Below are positions 1 to 8,697 of a stretch of 64,000 bases of DNA, in pieces; the stretch's first letter is position 1; each line of letters opens with the position of its first letter. Under the pieces are notes generated by a model. The model was not told where the DNA came from. It saw only the letters and a list, made by a program, of their open reading frames with translations, and did not search any database. Made by a program: the position numbers and the translations under genes. Source of the stretch: Thermomonas brevis (GTDB lineage: Bacteria; Pseudomonadota; Gammaproteobacteria; Xanthomonadales; Xanthomonadaceae); contig NZ_CP060711.1 of the NCBI RefSeq assembly GCF_014395425.1, forward strand, positions 3,371,502 to 3,435,501, given 5' to 3'.

Positions 1-579
1 CCTGTCCTGCTGCTGGAGTTCGCTTTGCGCCTGGTGCATGGCCCGTGCGGCCTGGGCCGCCACGCGCCTGTCCTGCGGCGAGGGCTCGGCGGGCGCCAGC
101 GCCGCCTGCTGGAGGATGCGCATCTTGGCGATGGTGTCTTCGGGCTTGCCGGGAATCGGCGACGTGTCCACCGACACTTCGCCGCCGGTGGCGTAGCGCT
201 TGCCGTCCGGACCGCGGGTGAACGTGAAGCTGGCGCTGCCCGTGTAGGCGCCGCCGGCGCCCTGGTGCGCGGCTTCGTGCTGGCGGACTTCGGTGTCCCG
301 CGCCTTCAGTCTGTCCAGTTCGACCAGCTGTTCCGCCGTCAGGCCTCCGGCGATCTGCCCGCGCGCGGCCGATGCGCCCGTGGAGCGGCCGGAGGCTTGC
401 GGCGTGCCGCTGGTGTCTGCCCGTTCGCCCGACGGGCGCGCATGCGCCGAGGTGGCGCCATCGCCGGAATGCGGTGGCTGCGCGCCCGGACCCGACGCGC
501 CCTGCGAGGCCGCGTTTTGCGCCGGCAGGCGAAGCCGCGCGCTGGGAAACGATGCGGAACCGATGCCGGAGACGGACAT
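1..579 (-). CDS. SprA-related putative metalloprotease (3' end beyond window)
   Basis: The reverse strand reads open from an ATG at 579 to the window edge (193 codons, no stop), so the C terminus is missing. The first ~75 residues are a Ser/Ala/Gly-rich linker without a signal peptide. From about residue 90 the protein reads [15 protein letters not shown], then [16 protein letters not shown], then [16 protein letters not shown]. This is the conserved core of the SprA-related family (PF12118), named from a gliding/secretion context and proposed to be metalloproteases. HEAAH fits a zinc-binding HExxH. Substrate and location are unknown. The neighbours give no functional link. The family call is from recalled motif identity and is fairly secure; protease activity is not proven. 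Confidence 0.8.
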   Translation of the reverse strand, partial: MSVSGIGSASFPSARLRLPAQNAASQGASGPGAQPPHSGDGATSAHARPSGERADTSGTPQASGRSTGASAARGQIAGGLTAEQLVELDRLKARDTEVRQHEAAHQGAGGAYTGSASFTFTRGPDGKRYATGGEVSVDTSPIPGKPEDTIAKMRILQQAALAPAEPSPQDRRVAAQAARAMHQAQSELQQQDR

Positions 580-835
580 GGCAGTTCACCTGTGCGTCGC
601 GCCGGCAAGGACATGCCGGCCTGCCGCGCAGTGTGGACCCGAACGCGCGTGGGAGACAAATCCGGGGACCGGATCGAGCGGCACGCGCCGTCGCCGTTCC
701 GCTATACCCGGTTGCCCGGCTTCGACATCCATGGGCCGCCACGGGGGATGCGAAAGGAAACCGCACGCATTCGCGTCCCGTCATGACGCTGCGGGTTCGG
801 GCACACTGCCGCCGTTTCCGCAGCGAGCCATTGCC

Positions 836-1321
836 ATGAAAGGCCATCCCGAAGTCGTCGATTACCTGAAATTCCTGCTGCGCGGGGAACTGGCCGCGCG
901 CGACCAGTACTTCATCCATTCGCGCCGCTACGACGACCTGGGCCTGCACGTGCTGCACCAGCGGATGCACCACGAGATGGAGGAGGAGACCCAGCACGCC
1001 GACGCGCTGCTGAAGCGCATCCTGTTCCTGGAAGGCACGCCGGACATGAACCCGGACGCGTTCGAGCCGGGCATCGACGTGGAGGACATGCTGCAGCGCG
1101 ACCTGAAGACCGAATACGCGGTGCGCGCCCACCTGGCCGAAGGCGTGGCGCTGTGCGAGCGGCATGGCGACTACGTCAGCCGCGACATGCTGGTGTCGCA
1201 GCTGGTGGATACCGAGGAAGACCATGCGCACTGGCTGGAGCAGCAGCTGCGTCTGATCCGCATGCTCGGCCTGCCGCTGTACCTGCAGCGCCAGATGGGC
1301 GAAGCCAAGGGCGGCGAATAA
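836..1321 (+). CDS. bfr: Bacterioferritin, probably heme-free subtype
   Basis: The 161-residue protein has the usual bacterioferritin length and a four-helix ferritin-like fold. It would store iron in a 24-subunit cytoplasmic shell and oxidise Fe(II) at an intra-subunit di-iron centre. Ferroxidase ligands are visible: Glu18, Tyr25, Glu51, His54, Glu93 and Glu127/His130 in DTEEDHAH. Position 52, which is the heme-ligating Met in E. coli Bfr, is Thr here (EEETQHAD), as I recall for Neisseria BfrA-type subunits, so it probably does not bind heme. The ATG at 836 begins the conserved [11 protein letters not shown]; longer in-frame starts upstream add unrelated sequence. No ferredoxin (bfd) gene is adjacent. 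Confidence 0.93.
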   Translation: MKGHPEVVDYLKFLLRGELAARDQYFIHSRRYDDLGLHVLHQRMHHEMEEETQHADALLKRILFLEGTPDMNPDAFEPGIDVEDMLQRDLKTEYAVRAHLAEGVALCERHGDYVSRDMLVSQLVDTEEDHAHWLEQQLRLIRMLGLPLYLQRQMGEAKGGE

Positions 1322-1377
1322 GCCGGCTGCCGATCGCGCATGGCGGCCGATTCGGGCAAATAACGGCGACGCGGCCG

Positions 1378-2286
1378 TCAGGCGCTCGCCGACGCCATCG
1401 CAAGCTGCGGATCGGACTGCACGAACGCCTGCAGGTGATCCACCAGCGCGCGCACCCGCGCCGGCAGGTAGCGCTGCTGCGACCACACCGCGAACAGCGT
1501 CCGCCGCTGCGGCGTCCAGCCTTCCAGCACGGTGGTCAGCGTGCCGCGGGCGATGGCGTCGCGGGCGAGGGTGTTCGGGCACAGCAGGATGCCGAGTCCC
1601 GCTTCGGCCGCGGCCACCGCCAGCCGCATTTCGTCGACGCGCAGCCGCGCCTGCGGGCGCAGCGTGGTGTCCGCGCCGCTGGCCGGATCGCGCAGCGGCC
1701 ACGCCAGCAGCGGCGCGGTGACGATGGCGTCGTGTCCGGCCAGGTCGCGCGCGTGCATCGGCGTGCCGCGCCGCGCGAGGTAGGCGGGCGATGCGACCAG
1801 GTGCACGCCGATTTCGCCGAGCCGCTTCTGGGTCAGCAGCGAATCGTCCTGCGCGCCGACGCGGATCGCGAGGTCCGCGCCGCTGCCCACCAGATCCTGC
1901 ACGGCATTGCTGAGCTGGAGCTCCAGGCTCACCTCGGGATGCGCGTCGAGGAAGCCCGTCCACGCCGCCGTCAGCGGCCCGCTCGCCAGGTTCACCGGCG
2001 CCAGCACGCGGATGTGGCCGGCGACGCGGCGCAGGTTGGCGTCGAGCGATTGCGTGGCCTGGGTCAGCGCGTGCACCAGCGGCCGGCATTGCTCGTAGTA
2101 CTGCAACCCCTCGGCGGTGGGTTGCAGGCGGCGGGCGCTCCGGTGCAGCAGCCGGCAGCCCAGCTCCTGCTCCAGCGTTTGCAGGCGCCGCGTCACGGTG
2201 GCGGCGGGCAGGCCGAGGCGCTCGGCGGCGGCGCCGAGGCTGCCGGCTTCGACGATGGAGACGAACAGGGCGATCGCGTCGAACAT
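1378..2286 (-). CDS. LysR family transcriptional regulator
   Basis: This 302-residue protein has a full-length LysR architecture. An N-terminal winged helix-turn-helix (residues ~3-60, including FVSIVEAGSLGAAAERLGL and LEQELGCRLLHRSARR) is followed by a type-2 periplasmic-binding-like effector domain (~90-290). It is of the single-residue-spaced type common among aromatic/quinone-responsive LysR proteins such as YhcS/DsdC relatives. It is divergent from the small DUF2798 gene at 2394, with a LysR-type inverted repeat between them at 2296-2318. The usual arrangement would be autorepression plus effector-dependent control of the divergent gene. The inducer cannot be read from sequence. Confidence 0.93.
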   Translation of the reverse strand: MFDAIALFVSIVEAGSLGAAAERLGLPAATVTRRLQTLEQELGCRLLHRSARRLQPTAEGLQYYEQCRPLVHALTQATQSLDANLRRVAGHIRVLAPVNLASGPLTAAWTGFLDAHPEVSLELQLSNAVQDLVGSGADLAIRVGAQDDSLLTQKRLGEIGVHLVASPAYLARRGTPMHARDLAGHDAIVTAPLLAWPLRDPASGADTTLRPQARLRVDEMRLAVAAAEAGLGILLCPNTLARDAIARGTLTTVLEGWTPQRRTLFAVWSQQRYLPARVRALVDHLQAFVQSDPQLAMASASA

Positions 2287-2295
2287 GGCCGATCC

Positions 2296-2318
2296 ATGAT
2301 TGCGTTTTCGCGAATCAT
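2296..2318. promoter_or_regulatory. LysR-type operator (ATGATT-N11-AATCAT)
   Basis: The gap between the LysR gene and the DUF2798 gene holds a perfect 6-bp inverted repeat, ATGATT and AATCAT, separated by 11 bases. It contains the classic T-N11-A LysR box. A second, weaker dyad (ATCATA ... TATGGAT, 2314-2335) overlaps its right end. This is consistent with adjacent recognition and activation sites. The assignment to the LysR protein at 1378-2286 rests on position. Confidence 0.6.
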
Positions 2319-2393
2319 AGATTGAATTTATGGATCTGGTTCCGGATGTGGTGTGTATCTAGCCTGTGCGCGTCCCGACACGGAGCTTCCGCC

Positions 2394-2636
2394 ATGACCC
2401 AGCCTCAGCGCCTTCGCCTCGTCTTTTCCGGCCTGATGTCCCTGTGGATGTCGCTGCTGATGACCGCCTTCGTGGTCTGGCTCAACCTCGGCTTCGATGC
2501 CGCCTATCTGCTGCACTGGCGGCACGCCTTCCTCGCCGCCTGGCCGGCCGCGTTCGCCATCGTCCTGCTGTTCGGGCCGACGGTGCAGCGGATCAGCGTG
2601 GCGATCGCGGGAGCCGGCGCAGCGGCCGACTCCTGA
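2394..2636 (+). CDS. DUF2798 domain small membrane protein
   Basis: This 80-residue protein has two predicted transmembrane helices (about 10-33, SGLMSLWMSLLMTAFVVWLN, and 45-65, AFLAAWPAAFAIVLLFG) joined by a short loop. The length, the two-helix layout and the ending FGPTVQRIS match DUF2798 proteins, which are of unknown function and often lie beside LysR regulators. The gene starts 107 bp from the divergent LysR gene and is its likely regulatory target. No enzymatic motif is visible. Confidence 0.8.
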   Translation: MTQPQRLRLVFSGLMSLWMSLLMTAFVVWLNLGFDAAYLLHWRHAFLAAWPAAFAIVLLFGPTVQRISVAIAGAGAAADS

Positions 2637-2764
2637 TGCCGCGCGCGGCCTTATGGCAGGCACCGTCGCTCCGCTCGATTGCGGGAATCGCACGTCCTGG
2701 CCGGTGCGCAACGCCGCGCACCGGCTGCCTTACCATGCGCTTCCGCAACGGAAAGGGAAATCGC

Positions 2765-3595
2765 ATGGCATTCGCAGGACGCGCCGCGGCGCATTGGATC
2801 GCCGCAATGTTGGCCGGATGGATGCTGGCGTCCTGCGCGCACGCGCCGGCCGCCGAAGAGGCCGCACCGCCGCCGCACGCCTCGTTCACGCTCGAATCCG
2901 CAGCGCTGCACGAGACCCGGCGGATCAACGTCTACCTGCCGCCCGCACAGGCGCCGGACCGGCGCTATCCCGTCGTCTACATGCTGGACGGCGGCGTGGC
3001 CGAGGATTTCCCGCACGTCGCCAACACCATCGACGCCGCGATCCGCGCGGATCGCATGGCGCCGGTGATCCTGGTCGGCATCGAGAACACCCAGCGGCGG
3101 CGCGACCTGACCGGGCCGACGTCGGTGGCCGAGGATCGCGAGATCGCGCCGGTGGTCGGCGGTTCCGCGCAGTTCCGCGCGTTCATCGCGGACGAGCTGA
3201 TCCCGCGGATCGAAGCGGCGTATCCCGCCAGCGGGCGGCGCGGCCTGATCGGCGAATCGCTGGCGGGACTGTTCGTGCTCGAAACGCTGTCCGCGTCGCC
3301 GGAGCTGTTCGACACCTGGATCGCGCTGGATCCGAGCCTGTGGTGGAACAGTGGCAAGCTGGCCGCGGACGCGCCCACGTGGCTGGCGGCGCATCCGCAC
3401 GCGCGCGGACGACTGTACGTGGGATGGGCGGAACCGGAAACGATCGGGCCCAACGTCGGCGTGCTGGAGCGCGCGCTGGCCAGCGCGCCCGCGAGCTTGG
3501 CGTGGCGGGTGGTGGCGCGTCCCGATCTGGATCACGGGACGATCTACCGCGCGCTGGCGCCCGAGGTGCTGCCGGCGATGTATCCGCCGGAGTGA
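2765..3595 (+). CDS. Putative esterase lipoprotein, alpha/beta hydrolase (IroE/Fes-like)
   Basis: The 276-residue product starts with a lipoprotein signal ending LASC (Cys24). The mature protein belongs to the putative esterase family (PF00756) that includes siderophore esterases IroE/Fes and acyl hydrolases. Visible features are PVVYMLDGG near residue 75, the nucleophile elbow GESLAG with Ser165, and a C-terminal DLDHGT with His257 as the likely catalytic His; the acid probably lies around WIALDPSLWW. It would act in the periplasm or on a membrane surface. The start at 2765 follows a purine-rich GGAAAGGGAAAT stretch and begins the signal peptide. Its substrate is unknown, and no siderophore genes are nearby. 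Confidence 0.85.
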   Translation: MAFAGRAAAHWIAAMLAGWMLASCAHAPAAEEAAPPPHASFTLESAALHETRRINVYLPPAQAPDRRYPVVYMLDGGVAEDFPHVANTIDAAIRADRMAPVILVGIENTQRRRDLTGPTSVAEDREIAPVVGGSAQFRAFIADELIPRIEAAYPASGRRGLIGESLAGLFVLETLSASPELFDTWIALDPSLWWNSGKLAADAPTWLAAHPHARGRLYVGWAEPETIGPNVGVLERALASAPASLAWRVVARPDLDHGTIYRALAPEVLPAMYPPE

Positions 3596-3625
3596 CGGCG
3601 GCCGGCGGCGCGCGCCGTCCCGCGA

Positions 3626-4183
3626 TCACGGCTTGCGCGTGTACTCCAGGCGCACCGCCAGCGTTTCCCTGCCGTCGCGCCGTTCGTAGTACTCGTGGCT
3701 GAAGTGGTCGGTATCGACCAGCCGCACCACTTCGCGCAGTGGGCTGGTGCCGCCCGGATGCGCCGGATCGGGCACGCGGCCGAGGAAGGTGTAGCTGGAG
3801 GTCTCGGCGTCAAAGCCGCCGCGCGCAACGATGGCGCCGTCGAAGTTCACGTCCATCCACAGGCTTTCGTACCGGCCGCTGGCGCCGTCGTAGCCGAGGT
3901 AGCCGAGCCCGTCGAACGGCGTGGCGGCGTCGATGTGCAGCTCCTGCCGCAGATGCCGCCCGCCCAGCACCGGCGCGAAGGTGGCGCGGCCGGCATCGAC
4001 CGCCGGCGGTTGGCCGGGCGCGGTCCAGAGCGTCTGCTTCACTTCCCAATGGCCGATCAGCATGTCCAGGCGCCGCAGTCCCGGATCGGCGGCGGGCTCC
4101 GCCGCGCGCGCGTGGGAGACGCCGAGACCGGCGGCGAGGAGAACAAGCGGGAGCAGGCGGCAGGCGCGCATCGGGCAATCCAT
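3626..4183 (-). CDS. Secreted DUF1579-like protein
   Basis: A protein of about 185 residues with an N-terminal signal peptide (CRLLPLVLLAAGLGVSHARAA). The mature part reads LRRLDMLIGHWEV, then APVLGGRHLRQEL, FDGLGYLGYDGASGRY and DVNFDGAIV. This GxW-start, lipocalin-like beta pattern is typical of DUF1579. Function is unknown; the fold suggests small-molecule binding in the periplasm. A later Met at 4171 would also preserve the signal peptide. It is convergent with the esterase gene and lies downstream of the MmyB-type regulator, but no operon is evident. Confidence 0.75.
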   Translation of the reverse strand: MDCPMRACRLLPLVLLAAGLGVSHARAAEPAADPGLRRLDMLIGHWEVKQTLWTAPGQPPAVDAGRATFAPVLGGRHLRQELHIDAATPFDGLGYLGYDGASGRYESLWMDVNFDGAIVARGGFDAETSSYTFLGRVPDPAHPGGTSPLREVVRLVDTDHFSHEYYERRDGRETLAVRLEYTRKP

Positions 4184-4240
4184 CGGGGAGGGAGGCGCCA
4201 GCCTGCGGATGCGCGCGCGGGCCGGCAATGACCTGCGAGG

Positions 4241-5050
4241 TCAAGCGTCGCCGCGCGCCAGCTCCGCGCAGACCTTCGCGGTGTGCACGTCGGCCGGGAA
4301 TGCGCATTCGATGCGCAGCCCTTCCAGGGTGACGTCGAACGGCATCGAGAAGGTGGTGATGGTTTCGAAGAACTGCAGCTCGCCCGCGCCGCTGCGGAAG
4401 CGCAGGGTCAGCACCGGGTCCGGCGCGCGGATGGCGGCGCGGCCCGGCGCCGGCACGTCCGGATAGCGCGAGATCGCTTCCAGCATCTTCCGCGGGGCGG
4501 GGTCGGTCGGCGCGGCGGCGATCTGCGCGTGCAGGTGGTGCAGGAACTTCTCCGCCACTTCGGGCCAGTTGACGATCACCGCGCGGAAGTCCTCGGGATC
4601 GAACACCTGGTGAAGCAGGTTGGCGTGCCGGCTCTCGCGCCCGGCCATCAGCAGTCGGTTGACGCGCTGCGCCGCCGCGTTCGCCATCAGCACGTTCCAC
4701 TGGCGGTCGAGCACGAAGGCCGGGTACGGCTCCTGCTGCGCCAGGATCAGCTCCACTGCCTGCCGCATCCGCTCCAGCACCGGCGTTTCCCAGGCGTGCT
4801 CGGGATAGTCGGGCGCGTAGCCGGCGGCCAGCAGCAGCGCGTTGCGCTCGCGCAGCGGCATGTCCAGCACCGCGGCCACCCGCGCCAGCGCGTCGCGGCC
4901 GGGGCGTGCCTTGCCGGTTTCGATGCAGCTCAGGTGGCGCGCCGACATGTCCGCCGCCAGCGCCAGGTCGAGCTGGCTCAGCTTGCGCGCCGCGCGCCAT
5001 TCGCGCAGCAGCAAGCCGATGGGAGGAGGCATGGGCGGGCTGGGGGGCAT
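4241..5050 (-). CDS. Helix-turn-helix regulator with MmyB-like ligand-binding domain
   Basis: The ~269-residue regulator has an XRE helix-turn-helix at about 10-65 (LLREWRAARKLSQLDLALAA, then HLSCIETGKARPGRDALARVA). The C-terminal ~180 residues carry the MmyB-like PAS domain (PF17765), with PAFVLDRQWNVLMANAAA and a conserved end. Such regulators often control a neighbouring oxidoreductase and are thought to sense fatty acids. It is divergent from the VOC protein at 5150, its probable target. Three starts are possible: 5086 (preceded by AAGGA at a long spacing), 5050 and 5032. I chose 5050, which adds only a few residues before the helix-turn-helix. Confidence 0.88.
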   Translation of the reverse strand: MPPSPPMPPPIGLLLREWRAARKLSQLDLALAADMSARHLSCIETGKARPGRDALARVAAVLDMPLRERNALLLAAGYAPDYPEHAWETPVLERMRQAVELILAQQEPYPAFVLDRQWNVLMANAAAQRVNRLLMAGRESRHANLLHQVFDPEDFRAVIVNWPEVAEKFLHHLHAQIAAAPTDPAPRKMLEAISRYPDVPAPGRAAIRAPDPVLTLRFRSGAGELQFFETITTFSMPFDVTLEGLRIECAFPADVHTAKVCAELARGDA

Positions 5051-5149
5051 CGGACGGGTGGCCTGCGGCGGCGGACGTCGCCGCATTATCTGTCGATTTC
5101 CTTCACGCCCGTCCGTCGTACAGTCGAACCCCCACGAAGGAGCAAGGCC

Positions 5150-5629
5150 ATGACCCCGAAGAACGCCATCTGCCTGTGGTACGACGGCGCCGCGCTGGAA
5201 GCCGCCACGTTCTACGCCGCCACCTTCCCGGACAGCGCGGTGGGCCGGGTGATGCACGCGCCGGGCGATTTCCCGTCCGGCCAGCAGGGCGACATCCTCA
5301 CCGTGGAGTTCACCGTGCTGGGCATCCCCTGCATCGGCCTCAACGGCGGGCCGGCGTTCAAGCACAGCGAGGCGTTCTCGTTCCAGGTCGCCACCGACGA
5401 CCAGGCCGAGACCGACCGCTACTGGGACGCCATCGTCGGCAACGGCGGCGAGGAAAGCGCCTGCGGCTGGTGCCGCGACAAGTGGGGCATCTCGTGGCAG
5501 ATCTCGCCGCGCGCGCTGCTGGACGCGATCGTCGATCCCGACCGGGTCGCGGCCAAGCGTGCGTTCGACGCGATGATGACGATGCGCAAGATCGACATCG
5601 CCGCGATCGAGGCGGCGCGGCGGGGCTGA
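5150..5629 (+). CDS. VOC family protein, PhnB-like
   Basis: The 159-residue protein matches the PhnB-type glyoxalase/bleomycin-resistance (VOC) group once annotated as 3-demethylubiquinone-9 3-methyltransferase (PF06983). It starts NAICLWYDGAALEAATFYAATFPDS and contains GDILTVEFTVLGIPCIGLNGGP and CGWCRDKWGISWQISP, all family hallmarks. Family members have paired beta-alpha-beta-beta-beta modules, and their reaction is usually unknown. The ATG at 5150 follows GAAGGAGCAAGGCC, a good ribosome binding site. It is divergent from the MmyB-type regulator. Confidence 0.9.
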   Translation: MTPKNAICLWYDGAALEAATFYAATFPDSAVGRVMHAPGDFPSGQQGDILTVEFTVLGIPCIGLNGGPAFKHSEAFSFQVATDDQAETDRYWDAIVGNGGEESACGWCRDKWGISWQISPRALLDAIVDPDRVAAKRAFDAMMTMRKIDIAAIEAARRG

Positions 5630-5782
5630 GCGCGGCGGCGGGCCTGTCGCGCCATCGACGATTCGACGCGAGCGGCGAACGCCGTCGGCGACGGCGACTC
5701 GTCTTTCGCTTTCAGGCAAGCCGTTGCCCGCCGACTCGACGCCAGCGATCCACACTGGCGCTTCCGGCGGAGGAGCCGCGCT

Positions 5783-7693
5783 TCAGCCGACGTCCGAACG
5801 ACCGTTGTCGTCCCGGTCCTCGATCCGCACGAAGCCCTGCCGCTCCCAATCCTGGAGCTGGGCCATGTCGATCGGCCGGTGGCCGGCCAGCGCATCAATG
5901 CCTTGTGGAGTGAGCCGCACCTGCACGATCCGGTCGCGGCCAGCGTGCTTGGCGGCGTACATCGCCGCGTCAGCCCAGCGGATGGTGTCGGAGAGCGATC
6001 CCTGCCAGCCCGCCGCCAGCGGATGGCGGACCGCGCCGCCGGACAGGGTGATCGCGAAGGCGCCGCCCTCCCAGGCCACCGGCGCGTTGGCGACCGCGCG
6101 ACGCAGGGCGCGCAGATCGCGCGCGAGCGCGGCGTCGTTGCGCGGCGCCAATACCAGCAGAAACTCCTCGCCGCCCCAGCGGTAGATGGCGTCGCCGTCG
6201 CCCATCGCCTGGCGCAGGCGGTCCACCACGGCCTTGAGCGCGGCGTCGCCGGCGGCGTGCCCGTACGCGTCGTTGACGGCCTTGAACTCGTCCACGTCGA
6301 GCAGGAGGACGCTCTTGCCGGCGTCGCGTTCCGGTGTGGCGGCGCTGGCGCGCACCTGGAATTCGTAGCGGCTGAAGGCGCCGGTGAGCGGATCGTGGCG
6401 CACGGCGTGCGAGAGGCGGTCGCGCTCCCGGTGCGCGCGCCGCCGGCTCAGGGACAGCAGGCCGGCGATGCAGGCGGCCAGCAGCGCGAGCGCGGCGAAC
6501 AGCGCCATCCGCAGCCGTTCCGCGCGTACCTGTGCGCGCTCCAGGCGCACCTGCGCCGCCAGCGATGCGATGCGCTGCTCCTGCGCTTCGGCGCGCTGCC
6601 TGGCTTCCAGTTCGGCGATCGCCCGGGTCTGTTCGCTGCGGAACAGGTGCGACCAGATCGCCTGCCGGCGCTCCAGCGACGCGACCGCCTCGGGCCAGGC
6701 GCTCTGCCTGCGAAGCGCATGGATCTCGCGGTCGAGGCCGTCGAGCACGTCGATCATCTGGCCCCGCCGTTCGAAGCTGGCGGTCGCTTCGCGCATCCCG
6801 CGCAGGCCCTCGGCGACGTCGCCGGCGGCGATGCGCGCCTGGCCGCGCAGCAGGTCGGCGCGAGTGCGGTAGTAAGCATTGTCCTGCCGTTCGGCGAGTT
6901 GCCGCAGCCGTTCCACCGCCCGCATCGCCTCGGCGGGCGGGGCCGTGGCGAGTTCGAGCGCCGCCCGGTTCGCGGCGATGCGCAGCGTGTTGAAGCCCGG
7001 CGCGCCGCGGGCGTCGATGCGGCCAGCCTCGTCGAGCGCTCGCTTCGCTTCGACGGTGCGCCCGAGTTGCAGCAGCGCCATTGCCCGCGCACCCAGCAGC
7101 GACACCGGATTGACCGACGCATCGGCGGGCGGGGCGGCCATGGCCAGGCCCATGTCGGCATAGCGCAGGGCGTCGTCCGGCCGCTCCATCGCGTTGTACA
7201 GCTCGGCGATGGTGCCGAGCCGGTACAGCGTCGCCTGGCGGCTTCCGGAGGGCAGCCGCTTCGCCCACTTCAGCGCTTCCAGCTGGTGTTCGAGCGCGAG
7301 CCCGAAATGGCCGACGTCGAAATACAGGTTGCCGTACACGCGCTCCAGCGCCTCGCGCAGTTCGGGCGACGCCTGCGGACGGACGCGGCTGCGGACGGCG
7401 TTGAGCGCGTCCAGGCTGGCGTCGATGGCGGCATCGTCGTGGGTCGCGAAGATGCGCTCGATTTCCATCAGCTGCGCGGTGTCGCGGTCGCCGTTGGCTT
7501 CGGCGAGGCGGCGCAGCGAGTCCATGAAGGCCAGCCGCAACTCTCCGTGTTCGCTGACGGCGATTTCCGCGCGCAGGCGGTCGCGTTCGGCGGCGTAGGC
7601 CGACGACGGCGTCGTCGCGGGCGGAGGCGCGGCGACGGCGCTGCCGAGGGCGAGCAGGAGCGCGAACGCGGCGGCGAGGCGGCGCAGGTCCAT
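5783..7693 (-). CDS. Membrane diguanylate cyclase with periplasmic TPR-type sensor (GGEEF)
   Basis: The 636-residue protein has a signal sequence (DLRRLAAAFALLLALGSAVAA). A long helical periplasmic region of TPR-like repeats covers about 80-370, and a coiled-coil segment about 375-425. One transmembrane helix follows (LRMALFAALALLAACIAGLL), then a cytoplasmic GGDEF domain (~455-610) with DPLTGAFSRYEF and RWGGEEFLLVLA. It should make cyclic di-GMP from GTP. The residues five before GGEEF are GDGD, not RxxD, so no inhibitory I-site is visible. An in-frame ATG at 7756 has a better ribosome site (GGAAG) but would add 21 residues before the signal peptide. The sensed ligand is unknown. Confidence 0.88.
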   Translation of the reverse strand: MDLRRLAAAFALLLALGSAVAAPPPATTPSSAYAAERDRLRAEIAVSEHGELRLAFMDSLRRLAEANGDRDTAQLMEIERIFATHDDAAIDASLDALNAVRSRVRPQASPELREALERVYGNLYFDVGHFGLALEHQLEALKWAKRLPSGSRQATLYRLGTIAELYNAMERPDDALRYADMGLAMAAPPADASVNPVSLLGARAMALLQLGRTVEAKRALDEAGRIDARGAPGFNTLRIAANRAALELATAPPAEAMRAVERLRQLAERQDNAYYRTRADLLRGQARIAAGDVAEGLRGMREATASFERRGQMIDVLDGLDREIHALRRQSAWPEAVASLERRQAIWSHLFRSEQTRAIAELEARQRAEAQEQRIASLAAQVRLERAQVRAERLRMALFAALALLAACIAGLLSLSRRRAHRERDRLSHAVRHDPLTGAFSRYEFQVRASAATPERDAGKSVLLLDVDEFKAVNDAYGHAAGDAALKAVVDRLRQAMGDGDAIYRWGGEEFLLVLAPRNDAALARDLRALRRAVANAPVAWEGGAFAITLSGGAVRHPLAAGWQGSLSDTIRWADAAMYAAKHAGRDRIVQVRLTPQGIDALAGHRPIDMAQLQDWERQGFVRIEDRDDNGRSDVG

Positions 7694-7943
7694 GCGCCCG
7701 ATGAAACCGATGGCGCAGCCGGCGTCGCCCGCGCGTGTTCCCTGGTTACCCTTCATGCGCGCTCTTGCTTCCGTCTCTCTGGCCGAATCGTGTCGCGGAC
7801 GGAGCAATGTAGGGAATGCGCGGGCCGGCGTCGACCCGGCGCGGCGGTCGCGCTGTCCTGCAAACGGGAGGGATGTCGATGTCGTTCTCGGAGCGCGTGC
7901 TGGCGCATGCGCGGAAGGTGCGGCTTCCGTCGCGCTGCGCGCG

Positions 7944-8606
7944 TCAGTCTCGATCCGGTGCCCCAAGCGGGAAGTAGGAGCGGAACGGCCGCGCCTCGTC
8001 CACTGCGCGCTTGACCGAGGGCCGCGCCAGCAGGCGCTCACGGTAGGCACGCACGTTGGCGAAGCGCGCGTCGATCGGGTGTGTCCAGTCGGCATAGAAC
8101 AGGAACGGCGCGGCGCCGCAGTCGGCCATCGTGAATTGTTCGCCGCAGGCCCAGGTGCGGTTGGCCATGCGCATGTCCAGCCAGGCGTACGCGGTTTCCA
8201 GCATCTTGCGGGCCTCGTTCACGCCGTAGGGATCGCGGTCGGCTTCCGGGCGGAGCACGTCGAAGACGAATTTCTGCTGCGGCGTGGAGACGTAGTTGTC
8301 GAAGACGCGGTCGAGCATCCGCACCTCCAGCGCGGCGTCGCCGTCGTCTGGGATCAGCCGGACCGGGCCGGGATGGCGCAGTTGCAGGTATTCGATGATG
8401 CAACTCGCTTCGAGCACGGTGCGGTCGCCGTCCGCCAGCACCGGGAAGCGCTTCATCGGCCACAGTTCGGCCAGCTCGGCGCCGTTCTGCGGGTCTTCGA
8501 GGTTGCGGTAGTCGAACGGCGTGCCGTTCTCGTACAGCGCCACCAGCGCCTTCTGGGAGTAGGACGAGAACGGATGGGCGTACAGGCGGGGGCGGGCAGG
8601 GGTCAT
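7944..8606 (-). CDS. Glutathione S-transferase family protein
   Basis: The 220-residue protein has a glutathione transferase layout. An N-terminal thioredoxin-like domain (~6-80) starts LYAHPFSSYSQKALVALYENG and contains FPVLADGDRTVLEASCIIEYL, the VPvL and ES/SxxI signature for glutathione binding. The C-terminal all-helical domain (~95-215) contains WACGEQFTMADCGAAPFLFY. It would conjugate or exchange glutathione in the cytoplasm; the substrate is unknown. A GGAG lies 6 bases before the ATG at 8606. A 23-bp segment of its 5' end recurs downstream of the ABC operon at 11232-11254. Confidence 0.92.
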   Translation of the reverse strand: MTPARPRLYAHPFSSYSQKALVALYENGTPFDYRNLEDPQNGAELAELWPMKRFPVLADGDRTVLEASCIIEYLQLRHPGPVRLIPDDGDAALEVRMLDRVFDNYVSTPQQKFVFDVLRPEADRDPYGVNEARKMLETAYAWLDMRMANRTWACGEQFTMADCGAAPFLFYADWTHPIDARFANVRAYRERLLARPSVKRAVDEARPFRSYFPLGAPDRD

Positions 8607-8697
8607 GGCGGTCTCCGGCGGGATTCGAGGGTACGACGAGCGGGCGCGCCGGGATTCGACACCGGGCGTCCCCGGAGGACCCCTGCCGAATGACCTA

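Noticed and set aside
293-835. N-terminal extension of bacterioferritin to 293
   Set aside because: The extra 181 residues overlap the SprA-like gene on the other strand, are Cys/Arg/Pro-rich and unlike any ferritin; the normal Bfr N terminus starts at 836.
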